A stretch of 64,000 nucleotides of DNA from Erysipelotrichales bacterium (GCA_022508525.1 JAFLVA010000002.1:62001-126000); one strand, 5' to 3'; positions 34,466 to 46,491 are shown, numbered from the stretch's first letter. Notes: generated by a model from the sequence alone, not told the origin. Made by a program: numbers and translations.

Positions 34466-35443
34466 ATGATTGATTTACATTTGCATCTTGATGGATCGAT
34501 TTCTCCTAATACATTAATTCGTATTGCAAAAAAAGAGAATATTAAAATTCCTACTTTTGATGAATTGGAATTAATCAAATTTTTGCAATGTCCAATCGAT
34601 TGTAAAAGTTTAAACGATTATCTTACAAGATTTGATTTGCCAGGATTAGTTATGCAAACTAAGTATGGATTAAGCGAAGTTATGTATGACTTATTAAAAC
34701 GCTTAAATGAACAAGGTATTATTTATACGGAAATTAGATTCGCACCTCAATTACATTTAAAGCAAGGATTGTCTCAAGAGGAAGTAGTTGAAGCTGTGCT
34801 TGAAGGTATGAATAAGGCAATGGTTGATTATCCTATAAAAGCACAAGTTATATTATGTTGTATGCGTGGAGAGTTTAATCACGAATTAAACTTAGAAACT
34901 GTTAGAGTTGCAAAGAAATATTTAAATGCTGGCGTATGTGCTATAGATTTAGCGGGTGCTGAAGCATTATTTAAAACTCATACATTTAAAAAAGAATTTG
35001 AACTTGCCAAAGAATTAGAAATACCATTTACAATTCACGCTGGTGAATCTGATTCGATTGATTCAATTAAAACTGCTATCGAATTTGGTGCAAAACGTAT
35101 TGGTCATGGAATTCGCGCAGTAGATGATGAAGATTTTATGAAATACCTCGCTGAAAACAAAATTGGAATTGAAATGTGTCCGACAAGCAACCTCCAAACA
35201 AAAGCAGTGCAAAACATTGAAGAATATCCTTTAAAAACTTTTATGAAACATGGAATGTTAGTGACTATAAATACAGATAATATGACTGTATCACAAACTA
35301 ATATTGAGAAAGAATTCAAATTGTTAGAAGACAAATTGAATCTAACGCCTCAAGAAAAAGAAAAATTGTTGAGAAATGCTGTGGAAATATCATTCACAAA
35401 TGATAAAATAAAAGAAGAATTATTAAGAAAAATGGGATTGTAA
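34466..35443 (+). CDS. add: adenosine deaminase
   Basis: This zinc enzyme converts adenosine and deoxyadenosine to inosine for purine salvage in the cytosol. The metal-binding HLHLDG (residues 4-9), the catalytic IHAGE near residue 193, GHGIRA and a zinc Asp in NTDN are visible. The Asp-Asn pair replaces the usual Asp-Asp, as in related Firmicutes enzymes. 325 residues is typical. The uridine kinase gene follows after 2 bases, making a nucleoside-salvage operon. Confidence 0.93.
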   Translation: MIDLHLHLDGSISPNTLIRIAKKENIKIPTFDELELIKFLQCPIDCKSLNDYLTRFDLPGLVMQTKYGLSEVMYDLLKRLNEQGIIYTEIRFAPQLHLKQGLSQEEVVEAVLEGMNKAMVDYPIKAQVILCCMRGEFNHELNLETVRVAKKYLNAGVCAIDLAGAEALFKTHTFKKEFELAKELEIPFTIHAGESDSIDSIKTAIEFGAKRIGHGIRAVDDEDFMKYLAENKIGIEMCPTSNLQTKAVQNIEEYPLKTFMKHGMLVTINTDNMTVSQTNIEKEFKLLEDKLNLTPQEKEKLLRNAVEISFTNDKIKEELLRKMGL

Positions 35444-35445
35444 TT

Positions 35446-36056
35446 ATGAACTATTTAATAGCAATAAGTGGTGGATCTGGTGCTGGTAAAACTACTTTAT
35501 CAAACCGATTAAAAGAAGTATTTAAAGATGATTTAGTACAAGTTACGTATGATAGTTATTGTGTTGATCGTAGTGGTCTTTCAATGGAAGAACGCACTAA
35601 AGTTAATTACGATCATCCAACATCTTATGATAGTAAATTGTTTGCAAAGCAAATTAAAGCTCTTAAAAATGGAGAATCTATTGATCGACCAACATTTGAT
35701 TTTGCTACGCACACTAGAACAAAAGAAACTGTTAAAATTGATCCTAAAAAAATTATTGTTATAGAAGGTATTTTAGTTTTACAAGTAAAAGAACTATTAG
35801 ATGAAATAGATTTATCAATCTTTGTTGATGCTGATGCTGATTTGAGATTAGCAAGAAGATTACTCCGCGATATTAAAGAACGTGGACGTACTCCAGAATC
35901 GGTTGTGGCACAATATTTATCTACCGTAAAACCTAGCCATTATGATTTTATTGAACCAAGTAAATATGATTGTAATATTGTATTTAACAATAACAAAAAT
36001 GATGGTTTAGATGAAAAACAAGTAGAAAAAATAGTAAAATTAATCAAGAAAGCAGT

Positions 36057-36060
<4 letters not shown>
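35446..36060 (+). CDS. udk: uridine kinase
   Basis: It phosphorylates uridine and cytidine to the monophosphates. P-loop GGSGAGKTT starts at residue 9. YDSYCVDRSGLSMEER, YDHPTSYD and RPTFDFATHTR are the conserved base- and phosphate-binding segments, followed by the IEGILVL strand and the RRLLRDIKERGR LID. 204 residues is normal. The stop codon lies in the loop of the terminator. Confidence 0.95.
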
Positions 36061-37463
<1,403 letters not shown>

Positions 37464-37464
<1 letters not shown>

Positions 37465-38501
37465 TGGATATAGAATTATTTGATTTTGATTTGCCAGAAG
37501 AATTAATCGCACAATCTCCTGCTAGGGTTCGCGATCAATCTCGTTTAATGGTTATTGATAAAGATAATCATACTTTTGCACATAAACATTTCTTTGATAT
37601 TGTTGATTATTTGCATACAGGTGATGTTTTAGTGCGAAATAACACAAAAGTTATTCCAGCACGCTTATTAGGTGAAAAAGAAGAAACACACGCTCATGTT
37701 GAAGTGTTGCTTTTAAAACAAATGGAAAATGATACTTGGGAGTGCCTTGTTGGTAATGCTAAAACTGTTAAAGTTGGAACAATTATAAAATTTGGTAATG
37801 GTGAATTACGTGCAAAATGCGTAAAAATATGTGATGAAGGCATACGTCATATGCAAATGCTATATGAAGGTGTTTTCTTAGAAATTTTAGACAAATTAGG
37901 GAAAATGCCACTTCCACCATATATTCAAAAACAATGTGAGGATAATTCTCGTTATCAAACAGTATATGCAAAAATTGAAGGAAGTGCTGCTGCACCTACT
38001 GCAGGGTTTCATTTTACTGAGGAATTGTTTGAAAAATTAAAGGCAAAAGGTGTCACAGTTGTCGATGTAACTTTGCATATTGGCTTAGGCACATTTAGAC
38101 CAGTTAAAGTTACGGATGTTTTAGCTCATCACATGCATTCTGAATATTATGTTATGAGCAAAGAAACTGCGGATGTTTTAAATAAAGCAAAAAAAGAACA
38201 TCGAAGAATTATTTCTATTGGAACGACATCAACACGCGTTTTAGAAACAGTTATGCAAGAATATGGTGAGTTTAAAGCTTGCTCTGGTAATACTTCAATT
38301 TACATTTATCCTGGCTATAAATATTTGGCAATTGATGGATTGATTACTAATTTTCATTTGCCTAAATCGACTTTAATTATGCTTGTATCTGCGCTTGCAG
38401 GACGGGAATTTATTTTAGATTGTTATAAGGAAGCTATTAAAGAAAAATATCGCTTTTTCTCATTTGGAGATTCAATGTTCATTTATGGAAAAGAAAATTA
38501 A
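37464..38501 (+). CDS. queA: S-adenosylmethionine:tRNA ribosyltransferase-isomerase
   Basis: This enzyme transfers and isomerises the ribose of S-adenosylmethionine onto preQ1-tRNA, forming epoxyqueuosine. The family start [34 protein letters not shown] and [11 protein letters not shown] are all present. 345 residues is typical. The TAATG junction with tgt and a 17-base overlap with queH indicate one tightly coupled operon. Confidence 0.96.
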
Positions 38502-39144
38502 TTATTACTTGGAGTCTTTAAAAGAAATTGAAAAAATAAAAACAGTTGGGAAAAAGCCGACACTACTTTTGCATGCTTGCTGTGGTCCTTGCTCAACTTT
38601 CCCACTTAAATTCTTAACTCAATATTTTGATGTGACAATTTTTTACAATAACTCAAACATTTATCCAAGTGATGAATATTGTCGACGAAAGGATGAATTA
38701 AAAAAGTTCTTGGAATATTTTTATCAAGACTTTGGAGTTAAAGTGGAAGTGCTTGAAACAGCATATGATAATGAAAAGTACAACATTGATTTAGAGCCAT
38801 ACAAAGATCAAGATGAAGGTACAACGCGTTGCTTTATTTGTTATGAGAAGCGTATGAACGAAGCGTATAGGTACGCGAACGATCATAAGTTTGATTATTT
38901 TACAACAGTTATGACTATATCTCGTCAGAAGAATAGCCAAGTACTAAACGAAATTGGAAAGAAGATTTCGGAAAAATATAGTTATACGAAATATTTCTTC
39001 TCTGATTTTAAAAAGAACAAAGGAATCGACGAAGCAAGAGAGATGAAGCTTCATTATAATTTGTATCAACAACTCTATTGTGGGTGCAAATATTCTTATG
39101 AAAAATCACTAAAAAAGTGGCAAACTTTTGATAAAAATGACTAA
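38485..39144 (+). CDS. queH: epoxyqueuosine reductase QueH
   Basis: It reduces epoxyqueuosine to queuosine, the non-orthologous replacement of QueG. The conserved cysteine motifs are HACCGPCS near residue 33, RCFICYEKR near 113 and the C-terminal LYCGCKYS, which bind a [4Fe-4S] cluster and a nearby metal. I chose ATG at 38485; the TTG at 38464 is alternative. It completes tgt-queA-queH; de novo preQ1 genes are not in the window. Confidence 0.94.
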   Translation: MEKKINYYLESLKEIEKIKTVGKKPTLLLHACCGPCSTFPLKFLTQYFDVTIFYNNSNIYPSDEYCRRKDELKKFLEYFYQDFGVKVEVLETAYDNEKYNIDLEPYKDQDEGTTRCFICYEKRMNEAYRYANDHKFDYFTTVMTISRQKNSQVLNEIGKKISEKYSYTKYFFSDFKKNKGIDEAREMKLHYNLYQQLYCGCKYSYEKSLKKWQTFDKND

Positions 39145-39150
39145 ATTTAT

Positions 39151-39183
39151 AGCGTTAGCAGGCTTACCTGTTAACGTTTTTTT
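39151..39183 (+). terminator. terminator of the queuosine operon
   Basis: A 12-bp stem (two G-U), AGCGTTAGCAGG with CCTGTTAACGTT, is followed by T residues. Confidence 0.9.
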
Positions 39184-39270
39184 GTGTCTTGAGTACAGCT
39201 AGTTTTAAAATAGTCTGACATATTATTTGATTGTTATTTATAAATAAATTATAAAACCTTCAAAAAATGC

Positions 39271-39299
39271 TTGACTGAAAGTATCCTTTATAGTAAACT
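39271..39299 (+). promoter_or_regulatory. promoter of the S10 super-operon
   Basis: TTGACT (39271-39276), 17-base spacer, TAAACT (39294-39299). It gives a leader of about 125 bases before rpsJ. Confidence 0.6.
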
Positions 39300-39305
39300 T
39301 TACAT

Positions 39306-39431
39306 GTTTGATGCTTGCATTGATGTGCGAGGTTGCCGATACGCCTAAAGCCGTTGTCATGAATAAAGCGTATTGGGGAATTCACACGGAGCAACGTCTA
39401 AGCCTGATTTAGACAAAGGAGGAAATTATTC
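39306..39431 (+). promoter_or_regulatory. structured S10 leader
   Basis: A GC-richer 5' UTR than its surroundings (GATGTGCGAGGTTGCCGATACGC-type region, then a second complementary part with GCGTATTGGGG and CACGGAGCAACGTC). CGATACGC at about 39335 and GCGTATTG at about 39369 can pair. Firmicutes S10 leaders are often autoregulated by L4; this is inferred here. Confidence 0.5.
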
Positions 39432-39743
39432 ATGGCTAAAAGTAAAAAGATTAGAGTTCGCTTACAAGCTTATGATCACAAATTAGTAGACGTGTCAGTT
39501 GAAAAGATCATTGAAGCGGCAACAAGATCTGGGGCCAAGGTTGTAGGTCCTATTCCACTTCCAACGGAAAAACAAGTTTATACAATCTTAAGAGCTGTTC
39601 ACAAATATAAAGATGCTCGTGAACAATTTGAAATTAGAACTCACAAGAGACTAATTGATATCGTAAACCCAACAAAGGAAACAGTCGATGCATTACGCAG
39701 ACTCTCATTACCTAGTGGTGTTAATATCGATATCAAGTTATAA
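39432..39743 (+). CDS. rpsJ: 30S ribosomal protein S10
   Basis: S10 sits in the 30S head; it also serves as the transcription factor NusE. It opens the super-operon. The family pattern [31 protein letters not shown] and [18 protein letters not shown] is clear, at 103 residues. AAAGGAGG precedes the start. Confidence 0.98.
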   Translation: MAKSKKIRVRLQAYDHKLVDVSVEKIIEAATRSGAKVVGPIPLPTEKQVYTILRAVHKYKDAREQFEIRTHKRLIDIVNPTKETVDALRRLSLPSGVNIDIKL

Positions 39744-39761
39744 AGGAGGTAGGCTGAGATT

Positions 39762-40448
39762 ATGAAACAAATAGTCGGACGTAAGATGGGCATGACACAA
39801 GTCTTTGCTACCGATGGCACAATGTACCCTGTTACAGTTATCGAAGTCTTACCAAATGTTGTAACACAAAAGAAAACTGTCGAACACGATGGTTATGATG
39901 CAATTCAAGTTGGCTACGAAGATAAGAAAGAAAATCGTTGTAACAAACCTGAAAAGGGAATCTTCGCAAAAGCTAACACAACACCTAAGTACGAATTAAA
40001 AGAACTTAAAGGTGATGAAATGATGAAATACAATGTTGGCGATTTAATTACAGTCGACTTATTCGCTGCTGGCGAAGTAGTTGACGTTACAGGCGTCAGC
40101 AAGGGAAAAGGTTTCTCTGGTGCAATTAAACGTTTCCATTACATTATTGGACCAAAGGGACATGGTTCTGGATACCATAGAGGTGCTGGTTCTTACGCAA
40201 CAGTTGGTAGAACAAACAACAGAGTTCACCCAGGTAAGAAAATGCCAGGTCATCACGGCGGAAAAGGAGCAACAATCTTAAATTTAACAGTTGTTGCAGT
40301 TGATCCATCTAAGAATGCTTTATTAGTTAAAGGTGCAATCCCAGGACCTACAAAATCAATCGTTACAGTTAGAAGTGCTGTTAAAGCTCAAAAGGGCGCT
40401 AAAGTCATTAAGACATTAGTTAACAACACTGAAGCTGCAGCAGAATAG
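39762..40448 (+). CDS. rplC: 50S ribosomal protein L3
   Basis: L3 is an early assembly protein near the peptidyl transferase centre. GRKMGMTQVF near the start, then KGFSGAIKRFH and GSGYHRGAGS with MPGHHGG are conserved. 228 residues includes a short alanine-rich C-terminal tail (NNTEAAAE). It follows rpsJ by 18 bases. Confidence 0.98.
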   Translation: MKQIVGRKMGMTQVFATDGTMYPVTVIEVLPNVVTQKKTVEHDGYDAIQVGYEDKKENRCNKPEKGIFAKANTTPKYELKELKGDEMMKYNVGDLITVDLFAAGEVVDVTGVSKGKGFSGAIKRFHYIIGPKGHGSGYHRGAGSYATVGRTNNRVHPGKKMPGHHGGKGATILNLTVVAVDPSKNALLVKGAIPGPTKSIVTVRSAVKAQKGAKVIKTLVNNTEAAAE

Positions 40449-40462
40449 TGAGGTTTAAAACT

Positions 40463-41107
40463 ATGGCAGAAAAAGTAAAGAATGTAAAACTCCCAGTTAT
40501 CTCAATGGCTGGTGAAGAAGTTGGTACTATAACTGTTAACGGCGAAGTATTCAACATTGAACCTAACAAATCAGTTATGTTTGAAGCTGTCCAAGTTTAT
40601 CAAGCTAACAAACGTCAAGCTACTGCTAAAACTAAAGTTCGTTCTGAAGTAAGCGGTGGCGGTAAGAAACCATGGAAACAAAAAGGTACAGGTCGTGCTC
40701 GTTCAGGATCTAATCGTTCACCAATCTGGGTTGGCGGTGGTACCGTATTTGGACCAGATGGAAGACAAAATTACAGCCTTTCAATGAATAAGGCTGCTCA
40801 TAACTTAGCATTACGTAGTGCTTTATCTCTAAAAGTAGCAGACAAGGCAATCGTTGTATTTGATAAGTTAGAATTAGCAGAAGCTAAAACAAAAGCTATG
40901 GTTGAAGCTTTAAAAGCTGCTAAGGCTGGTAAGAAAGTTCTTATCGTCTTAGAAGATGCAAATGAAAACGTCATTAAGGCTGCAAGAAATATTGAAGGCA
41001 CAATGATCGTTCCAACCACAAACGTATGTGTATACGATTTATTAAATGTTGATACTGTCGTTACAACAAAGGCAGCTATCAAATTAGTAGAGGAGGCGCT
41101 TGACTAA
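40463..41107 (+). CDS. rplD: 50S ribosomal protein L4
   Basis: L4 is a 23S-binding protein lining the exit tunnel and the usual feedback regulator of S10 operons. The tunnel loop GGKKPWKQKGTGRARSG is intact. The start at 40463, 9 bases after GTGAGG, is chosen over an in-frame GTG at 40448 that overlaps the rplC stop. 214 residues. Its stop overlaps the rplW start. Confidence 0.97.
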   Translation: MAEKVKNVKLPVISMAGEEVGTITVNGEVFNIEPNKSVMFEAVQVYQANKRQATAKTKVRSEVSGGGKKPWKQKGTGRARSGSNRSPIWVGGGTVFGPDGRQNYSLSMNKAAHNLALRSALSLKVADKAIVVFDKLELAEAKTKAMVEALKAAKAGKKVLIVLEDANENVIKAARNIEGTMIVPTTNVCVYDLLNVDTVVTTKAAIKLVEEALD

Positions 41108-41448
41108 TGGCAAGAAAGAAAAAAGAAGTCGCAGCAGAAAAGCGCTTCGCAAAACCAACAGTAAAACAATTTGATGTCATCCTTCGTCCAGTAATTACTG
41201 AAAAGACAATGGCTATGGCTCAAAACCAAAACAAAATTGTTGTCGAGGTATTAAAGACAGCAAGCCGTACTGAAATTAAATTGGCTTTCGAATCAGTATT
41301 CCAAGTCAAAGTTAAAGAAGTCAACATTATTAATGTTCACTCTAAGGCAGCAAAAAGAGGCACCCGTTATCCTGGAACAATCTCAGGATACAAGAAAGCA
41401 GTTGTAACACTTGCTGAAGGTGAAGCCTTAGACTTATTCAAAGAATAA
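41107..41448 (+). CDS. rplW: 50S ribosomal protein L23
   Basis: L23 sits at the tunnel exit and docks trigger factor and SRP. Core DVILRPVITEKTMAMAQ and the GTRYPGTISGYKKAVVTL end are conserved. About 20 basic residues (MARKKKEVAAEKRF) precede the core, a modest extension. It overlaps rplD by one base. A small hairpin (ATCCTT with AAGGAT) follows without a T-run, in a 54-base gap before rplB. Confidence 0.97.
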   Translation: MARKKKEVAAEKRFAKPTVKQFDVILRPVITEKTMAMAQNQNKIVVEVLKTASRTEIKLAFESVFQVKVKEVNIINVHSKAAKRGTRYPGTISGYKKAVVTLAEGEALDLFKE

Positions 41449-41502
41449 TCCTTATATATAAAAAGGATATATAAAAATTATTAAATATAGGAGATAGAAA
41501 AT

Positions 41503-42333
41503 ATGTCAATTAGAACATACAAACCGACGACACCAAGTCGTCGCCAAATGACAAACTCGACATTTGAAGAAATCACAACAAGTACTCCTGAAAAAAGCTT
41601 ATTAGTTAGCCTCAAAAAGACTGGTGGCCGTAACAACAACGGTCGCATTACTACTCGCCACATTGGTGGAGGTAATAAACGTCGTTATCGTCTTGTTGAC
41701 TTCAAGAGAGTTAAAGATGGCATCGTTGCAACAGTTGCAACTGTTGAATACGATCCAAACAGAAATGCAAATATCTGCTTAATCAACTACGCTGATGGTG
41801 CTAAAGCATACATCCTTGCTCCAAAAGGTTTAAAAGTTGGAGACAAAGTTGTATCTGGCGAAGCAGTTGATATCAAAGTCGGTAATACAATGCAAATTGG
41901 TAACATCCCTGAAGGTACATTAGTTCATAATATTGAACTTTACCCAGGTAAAGGTGGCCAATTATGCCGTGCAGCTGGTACAAGCGCACAAGTCCTTGGT
42001 AAAGAAGGAAAATATGTTATCGTTCGTCTTGCAAGTAGCGAAGTTCGTAAAGTCTTATCAACATGCCGTGCAACAGTCGGTGAAGTTGGTAATGAAGATT
42101 GGAACTTAGTCAACTTTGGTAAGGCTGGTAAAAATCGTTGGTACGGTGTCCGTCCAACAGTTCGTGGTTCTGTTATGAACCCATGTGATCACCCACACGG
42201 TGGTGGTGAAGGTAAATGTCCTGTCGGACGTGATGCACCTCGTACACCTTGGGGTAAGAGAGCTCTTGGTGTCAAGACAAGAAACACAAAGAAAGCTTCT
42301 AACAAGTTAATCGTTAGAAGAAGAGACCGTTAA
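41503..42333 (+). CDS. rplB: 50S ribosomal protein L2
   Basis: L2 is required for subunit association and peptidyl transfer. The highly conserved [17 protein letters not shown] and APRTPWGK segment is present, with [12 protein letters not shown] near residue 54. 276 residues is normal. It has an AGGAGAT site after a 54-base gap. Confidence 0.98.
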   Translation: MSIRTYKPTTPSRRQMTNSTFEEITTSTPEKSLLVSLKKTGGRNNNGRITTRHIGGGNKRRYRLVDFKRVKDGIVATVATVEYDPNRNANICLINYADGAKAYILAPKGLKVGDKVVSGEAVDIKVGNTMQIGNIPEGTLVHNIELYPGKGGQLCRAAGTSAQVLGKEGKYVIVRLASSEVRKVLSTCRATVGEVGNEDWNLVNFGKAGKNRWYGVRPTVRGSVMNPCDHPHGGGEGKCPVGRDAPRTPWGKRALGVKTRNTKKASNKLIVRRRDR

Positions 42334-42355
42334 TAGGCAAAGGAGGAAATGAAAA

Positions 42356-42649
42356 ATGGCTCGTAGTTTGAAAAAAGGCGCATTCTGTGATGACCACTTA
42401 ATGAAAAAAGTAGAAGCACTTAATGCCGCAAACAAAAAAGAAATCATCAAAACATGGTCAAGAAGATCAGTGATTTATCCAGAATTCGTTGAACATACCT
42501 TTGCAGTTTATAATGGTCATGAACATATCACAGTTTATGTTACTGAAGATATGGTAGGCCACAAATTAGGTGAATTTGCACCTACACGTACCTACAAAGG
42601 TCATACAGGTCATACAGCAGAAGATAAAGCTGCTCATGCCGGAAAATAA
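42356..42649 (+). CDS. rpsS: 30S ribosomal protein S19
   Basis: S19 is in the 30S head, where it binds S13 and contacts the A-site tRNA. The family start [40 protein letters not shown] and [11 protein letters not shown] are typical. 97 residues with a short Lys/His/Ala tail. GGAGG precedes the start. Confidence 0.98.
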   Translation: MARSLKKGAFCDDHLMKKVEALNAANKKEIIKTWSRRSVIYPEFVEHTFAVYNGHEHITVYVTEDMVGHKLGEFAPTRTYKGHTGHTAEDKAAHAGK

Positions 42650-42662
42650 GGAGTAGAGAAAT

Positions 42663-43004
42663 ATGAAAGCAACAGAAGCAAAAGCAACAGTTACATCAGT
42701 AAGAGTTACTCCTAGAAAATGTCGTTTAGTTATCGATTTAGTTCGTGGTAAAGATGTTAAGGTTGCATTAGGAATCTTAGCAAACGTTAATAAGTCAGCA
42801 ACTCCAGTAGTTGATAAACTTATTAGATCAGCAGCAGCAAACGCTGTCAACAATCACGAAATGGATGAAGATAAATTATACATCGCTGAAATCTATGCAA
42901 ATGAAGGCCCACGCATGAAGAGATACTTACCTCGTGCTAAAGGCTCAGCATCAGGTTTAGTTAAAAGAACTGCCCACGTTACTGTCGTGGTCAAAGAAAG
43001 ATAG
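42663..43004 (+). CDS. rplV: 50S ribosomal protein L22
   Basis: L22 lines the exit tunnel; the beta hairpin tip (EGPRMKRYLPRAKGSA) is the site of macrolide resistance changes in other bacteria and is normal here. VTPRKCRLVIDLVRG near the start is conserved. 113 residues. Confidence 0.98.
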   Translation: MKATEAKATVTSVRVTPRKCRLVIDLVRGKDVKVALGILANVNKSATPVVDKLIRSAAANAVNNHEMDEDKLYIAEIYANEGPRMKRYLPRAKGSASGLVKRTAHVTVVVKER

Positions 43005-43018
43005 GAGGAAGCAAGTTT

Positions 43019-43687
43019 ATGGGTCAAAAAGTTAATCCAAATGGTATGCGTTTTGGTGTCAATCGTGATTGGCATTCAAGATGGTATGCAAACAACCAAG
43101 AATTTGCAACTTTCTTAAACGAAGATATTAAAATTCGTGAATTCTTAAAGAAAGCATTAAAAGATGCTTTAGTCTCACACATTGACATTGAAAGACAAAA
43201 AACTGAAACAAGCAACTTTATCAGAGTTATGGTTCACGTTGCTCGTCCAGGTGTCGCTTTAGGTCAAAACGGTGACAATATCAATGCTGTCAAGAAACAA
43301 TTAGCAAAAATCCTTAAGAAACAAAAATTCAATCTTGAAGTTGTTGAAGTTAAGGAACCAAATCTTGATGCAAATATCGTCGCTCAAATTATTGCACGTA
43401 AATTAGAAGAACGTGCTTCATTCAGAACTGCACAAAAAATGGCTATCAGAGATGTTCGTAAAGCTGGTGCAAAAGGTTGTAGAACATTAGTATCTGGCCG
43501 TTTAGGTGGTGCTGATATTGCTCGTGGCGAAGGTTATAAAGAAGGTATCATCCCTCTACATACACTTCGTTCAGATATTGATTATGCTTTAGCAGAAGCA
43601 GCAACAACTTATGGTCGCTTAGGTGTCAAAGTTTGGATCTGCCGTGGTGAATTCCGCCCTACTAAAGCTGAGAAGAAGGGAGAGTAA
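43019..43687 (+). CDS. rpsC: 30S ribosomal protein S3
   Basis: S3 lies at the mRNA entry and has helicase-related function. [17 protein letters not shown] opens the protein; a KH domain follows ([18 protein letters not shown], a GxxG loop). 222 residues, standard. It starts 14 bases after rplV with AGGAGG. Confidence 0.98.
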   Translation: MGQKVNPNGMRFGVNRDWHSRWYANNQEFATFLNEDIKIREFLKKALKDALVSHIDIERQKTETSNFIRVMVHVARPGVALGQNGDNINAVKKQLAKILKKQKFNLEVVEVKEPNLDANIVAQIIARKLEERASFRTAQKMAIRDVRKAGAKGCRTLVSGRLGGADIARGEGYKEGIIPLHTLRSDIDYALAEAATTYGRLGVKVWICRGEFRPTKAEKKGE

Positions 43688-43692
43688 TTCAC

Positions 43693-44112
43693 ATGTTACA
43701 ACCAAAGAGAGTTAAGTATAGAAGACCTCATAGTCTTAAATACGAAGGAAAATCAAAAGCTGGTAACGAAGTTTCATTCGGTGAATTCGGTCTCCAAGCT
43801 ACTTCAGGAAATTACGTAACTGCTCGTCAAATTGAAGCTGCTCGTATCGTTTTATCAAGATACACAAAGAGACAAGGACAAGTATGGATTCGTATTTTCC
43901 CACAAATGGCAAAAACAAAGAAACCTGCCGAAGTTCGTATGGGTTCCGGTAAAGGTAGTCCAGAGTCCTGGGTTGCAGTAGTTAAAACAGGACGAGTAAT
44001 GTTTGAAATTGGAGGAATTCCTGAAAATATCGCACGTGAAGCATTACGCTTAGCTGCATATAAACTTCCAGTTAGAACTAAAGTAATCGCAAAGGAAGGA
44101 AAGGGTGAATAA
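43693..44112 (+). CDS. rplP: 50S ribosomal protein L16
   Basis: L16 organises the A-site region of the 50S. The conserved start [13 protein letters not shown], then [12 protein letters not shown] and [17 protein letters not shown] are present. 139 residues. It is 5 bases after rpsC. Confidence 0.98.
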   Translation: MLQPKRVKYRRPHSLKYEGKSKAGNEVSFGEFGLQATSGNYVTARQIEAARIVLSRYTKRQGQVWIRIFPQMAKTKKPAEVRMGSGKGSPESWVAVVKTGRVMFEIGGIPENIAREALRLAAYKLPVRTKVIAKEGKGE

Positions 44113-44114
44113 AC

Positions 44115-44312
44115 ATGAAATTAAGTGAAATTAGAGAATTAAGCACTAGCGAACTTAATGAAAAAGTTTATCAATTGAAGGAAGAATTATTCAACTTACG
44201 CCGTAAACAAGCTGTTGGACAACTAGATCATCCTAAACAATTGAATTTTATCCGTAAGGATATCGCCCGCATCAATACCGTTCTTAGAGAACGTGAATTG
44301 GGAATTAAATAG
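44115..44312 (+). CDS. rpmC: 50S ribosomal protein L29
   Basis: L29 is a small helical-hairpin protein near the tunnel exit next to L23. LKEELFNLRRKQAVGQL and IRKDIARINTVLRERELG are typical. 65 residues; only 2 bases separate it from rplP, so translation is probably coupled. Confidence 0.97.
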   Translation: MKLSEIRELSTSELNEKVYQLKEELFNLRRKQAVGQLDHPKQLNFIRKDIARINTVLRERELGIK

Positions 44313-44324
44313 GAGGACTGAAAC

Positions 44325-44588
44325 ATGGAAGAAAGAAATACACGTCGTGTAATCCAAGGTGTTGTTACATCTGACAAAATGGACAAAACAATTACAGTTT
44401 TAGTCGAAACTCACAAAAGACACCCAAAATACGGCAAAAGAGTTAAGTATGCTAAAAAGTATTTAGCACATGATGAAAATAACACTGCAAAAGTTGGTGA
44501 CGTTGTTACAATTATGGAAACACGTCCTTTATCAGCAAGAAAACGTTTCCGTTTAGTTGCAGTTGTTAATAAAGAAGTAAAAGAATAA
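44325..44588 (+). CDS. rpsQ: 30S ribosomal protein S17
   Basis: S17 binds 16S rRNA early in assembly and has an OB fold. [39 protein letters not shown] and [14 protein letters not shown] are conserved. 87 residues; AGGAGG site. Confidence 0.98.
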   Translation: MEERNTRRVIQGVVTSDKMDKTITVLVETHKRHPKYGKRVKYAKKYLAHDENNTAKVGDVVTIMETRPLSARKRFRLVAVVNKEVKE

Positions 44589-44606
44589 TAGGAGGAAGAA
44601 TTTATT

Positions 44607-44981
44607 ATGATACAAACAGAAACAAATCTTGTTGTAGCAGATAATACAGGTGCAAGATCAGTACGTGCCTTCCGCCTATATGGTGGTTCCCACCGCAAAA
44701 GCGCTGGTGTAGGAGACATCGTCTTATGTGCTGTAAAAGATGCTATTCCAAATGGAAAAGTTAAAAAAGGTGACGTCGTTAAAGCTGTCATCGTCAGAAC
44801 TAAAAAGGCTTATAACAGACCTGATGGTTCCACAATTGCTTTCGATGATAATGCAGTTGTTATTATCAATGATGAAGGCGCTCCACGTGGTACACGTGTC
44901 TTCGGACCTGTAGCTCGTGAACTCCGTGACTATGGTGACAAATTCATGAAAATTGTCTCCTTAGCAAACGAAGTATTATAG
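44607..44981 (+). CDS. rplN: 50S ribosomal protein L14
   Basis: L14 lies at the subunit interface and is the docking site of RsfS-type silencing factors. [36 protein letters not shown] and [13 protein letters not shown] are the family markers. 124 residues. Confidence 0.98.
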   Translation: MIQTETNLVVADNTGARSVRAFRLYGGSHRKSAGVGDIVLCAVKDAIPNGKVKKGDVVKAVIVRTKKAYNRPDGSTIAFDDNAVVIINDEGAPRGTRVFGPVARELRDYGDKFMKIVSLANEVL

Positions 44982-44999
44982 TGGAAAGGAGAAAAGAAT

Positions 45000-45308
45000 A
45001 TGAAAATTAAAAAAGGTGATAAGGTTATCGTTATCGCTGGTGCCGACAAAGGTAAGACTGGTGTTGTTCAAAGAGCATATCCTCGCTTAAACCGTGTTGT
45101 CGTCGAAGGCGTAAACGTTCACAAAAAACATAAAAAGCCTACACAAGCTAACCCAGAGGGTACAATTTTAGATATCTTTGCTCCAATTCACGTTAGCAAT
45201 GTAGCATTAGTCGATCCAAAAACAAAGAAAGCAACTCGTGTTGGTTATAGTGTAGTAAAGGGCGAAAAAGTCCGTGTTACTAAAGCTAGCAAGAGTGTAG
45301 TTAAATAG
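45000..45308 (+). CDS. rplX: 50S ribosomal protein L24
   Basis: L24 is an assembly initiator protein with a KOW motif ([20 protein letters not shown]). [20 protein letters not shown] is the conserved loop. 102 residues. Confidence 0.98.
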   Translation: MKIKKGDKVIVIAGADKGKTGVVQRAYPRLNRVVVEGVNVHKKHKKPTQANPEGTILDIFAPIHVSNVALVDPKTKKATRVGYSVVKGEKVRVTKASKSVVK

Positions 45309-45322
45309 GAGGTAAAAGTATT

Positions 45323-45862
45323 ATGAATAGATTAAAAGAAAAATACGTTACCGAAATCGTACCTGCATTAATGGAAAAATATCACTATGATTCCAAAATG
45401 CAAGTCCCACACATCGAAAAGATTGTTATCAATATCGGTGTTGGTGATGCAACTACAAATGCAAAATTATTAGACGATTCAGTCGCAGAATTAGCACAAA
45501 TCACAGGTCAAAAACCTGTTATTACTAAAGCTAAAAAATCAATTGCTTCCTTCAAATTACGTGAAGGCCAAGCTATTGGTTGTAAAGTTACTTTAAGAGG
45601 AGAAAGAATGTATGAATTCTTAGACAAACTTATCTCCATCTCACTACCACGTGTTAGAGACTTCCGTGGTGTAAGTAAAAATGCTTTTGATGGCCGTGGT
45701 AACTATACCTTAGGTATCAAAGAACAAATCATTTTCCCAGAAATTAGTTATGAAAAAGTCTCAAAAATACGTGGTATGGATATCGTTGTTGTTACAACTG
45801 CAAACACTGATGAAGAAGCATTCACATTGCTCGAATTAGTGGGTATGCCATTCCATAAATAA
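45323..45862 (+). CDS. rplE: 50S ribosomal protein L5
   Basis: L5 binds 5S rRNA and contacts P-site tRNA and S13. [21 protein letters not shown] and [18 protein letters not shown], then [20 protein letters not shown] are conserved. 179 residues. Confidence 0.98.
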   Translation: MNRLKEKYVTEIVPALMEKYHYDSKMQVPHIEKIVINIGVGDATTNAKLLDDSVAELAQITGQKPVITKAKKSIASFKLREGQAIGCKVTLRGERMYEFLDKLISISLPRVRDFRGVSKNAFDGRGNYTLGIKEQIIFPEISYEKVSKIRGMDIVVVTTANTDEEAFTLLELVGMPFHK

Positions 45863-45876
45863 GGAGGACGAAACAA

Positions 45877-46062
45877 ATGGCTAAAACATCTATTAAGGTC
45901 AAACAAGCTAGACCACAAAAATTCAAAGTCAGAGAATACACACGTTGTGAACGTTGTGGACGTCCTCATGCAGTTATTCGTAAATTCAAGTTATGCCGTA
46001 TCTGCCTACGTGAATTAGCTTATAAAGGCGAAATTCCAGGTATGAAAAAGGCAAGCTGGTAG
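45877..46062 (+). CDS. rpsZ: 30S ribosomal protein S14, zinc-binding type
   Basis: This is the short (61-residue) zinc-ribbon form of S14, with CERC and CRIC supplying four cysteines, then [15 protein letters not shown] at the C-terminus. Zinc-free S14 paralogues of some Firmicutes lie elsewhere if present. It is at its normal place between rplE and rpsH. Confidence 0.98.
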   Translation: MAKTSIKVKQARPQKFKVREYTRCERCGRPHAVIRKFKLCRICLRELAYKGEIPGMKKASW

Positions 46063-46083
46063 GCAAAAGGAGGAAGAAAAGTT

Positions 46084-46479
46084 ATGGTTATGACAGATCC
46101 TATTGCAGATATGCTTACAAGAATTCGTAATGCAAACGCTATGCATCACGAAGCAGTTACTATGCCAAGTTCAAATATGAAAGTCCGTATTGCTGAAATC
46201 TTAAAAGAAGAAGGATTCATTACAGACTTCGTAGTTCTTGGAGATGTAAAGAAAGAATTAACAATTACTCTTAAATATGCTGAAGGCGGAGTTCGTGTTA
46301 TCTCTGGTTTAAAGAAAATTTCAAAACCTGGTTTACGTGTTAATGTCTCTCATGACAAACTCCCACGTGTATTAAGAGGATTAGGTATTGCTATTATTTC
46401 TACATCAAAAGGCGTTATGAGTGATAAGAAAGCCCGCGCTTTAGGCGTCGGTGGCGAAGTTATCGCTTATGTATGGTAG
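46084..46479 (+). CDS. rpsH: 30S ribosomal protein S8
   Basis: S8 is a primary 16S rRNA binder and often the translational repressor of the spc operon. [15 protein letters not shown] and the C-terminal [26 protein letters not shown] are conserved. ATG at 46084 is 10 bases after the AGGAGG, while the internal ATG at 46090 is farther. 131 residues. Confidence 0.98.
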   Translation: MVMTDPIADMLTRIRNANAMHHEAVTMPSSNMKVRIAEILKEEGFITDFVVLGDVKKELTITLKYAEGGVRVISGLKKISKPGLRVNVSHDKLPRVLRGLGIAIISTSKGVMSDKKARALGVGGEVIAYVW

Positions 46480-46491
46480 GAGGTAATAATA

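Noticed and set aside
41449..41502. Terminator between rplW and rplB
   Set aside because: The hairpin ATCCTT/AAGGAT has no T-run and lies inside a conserved operon.
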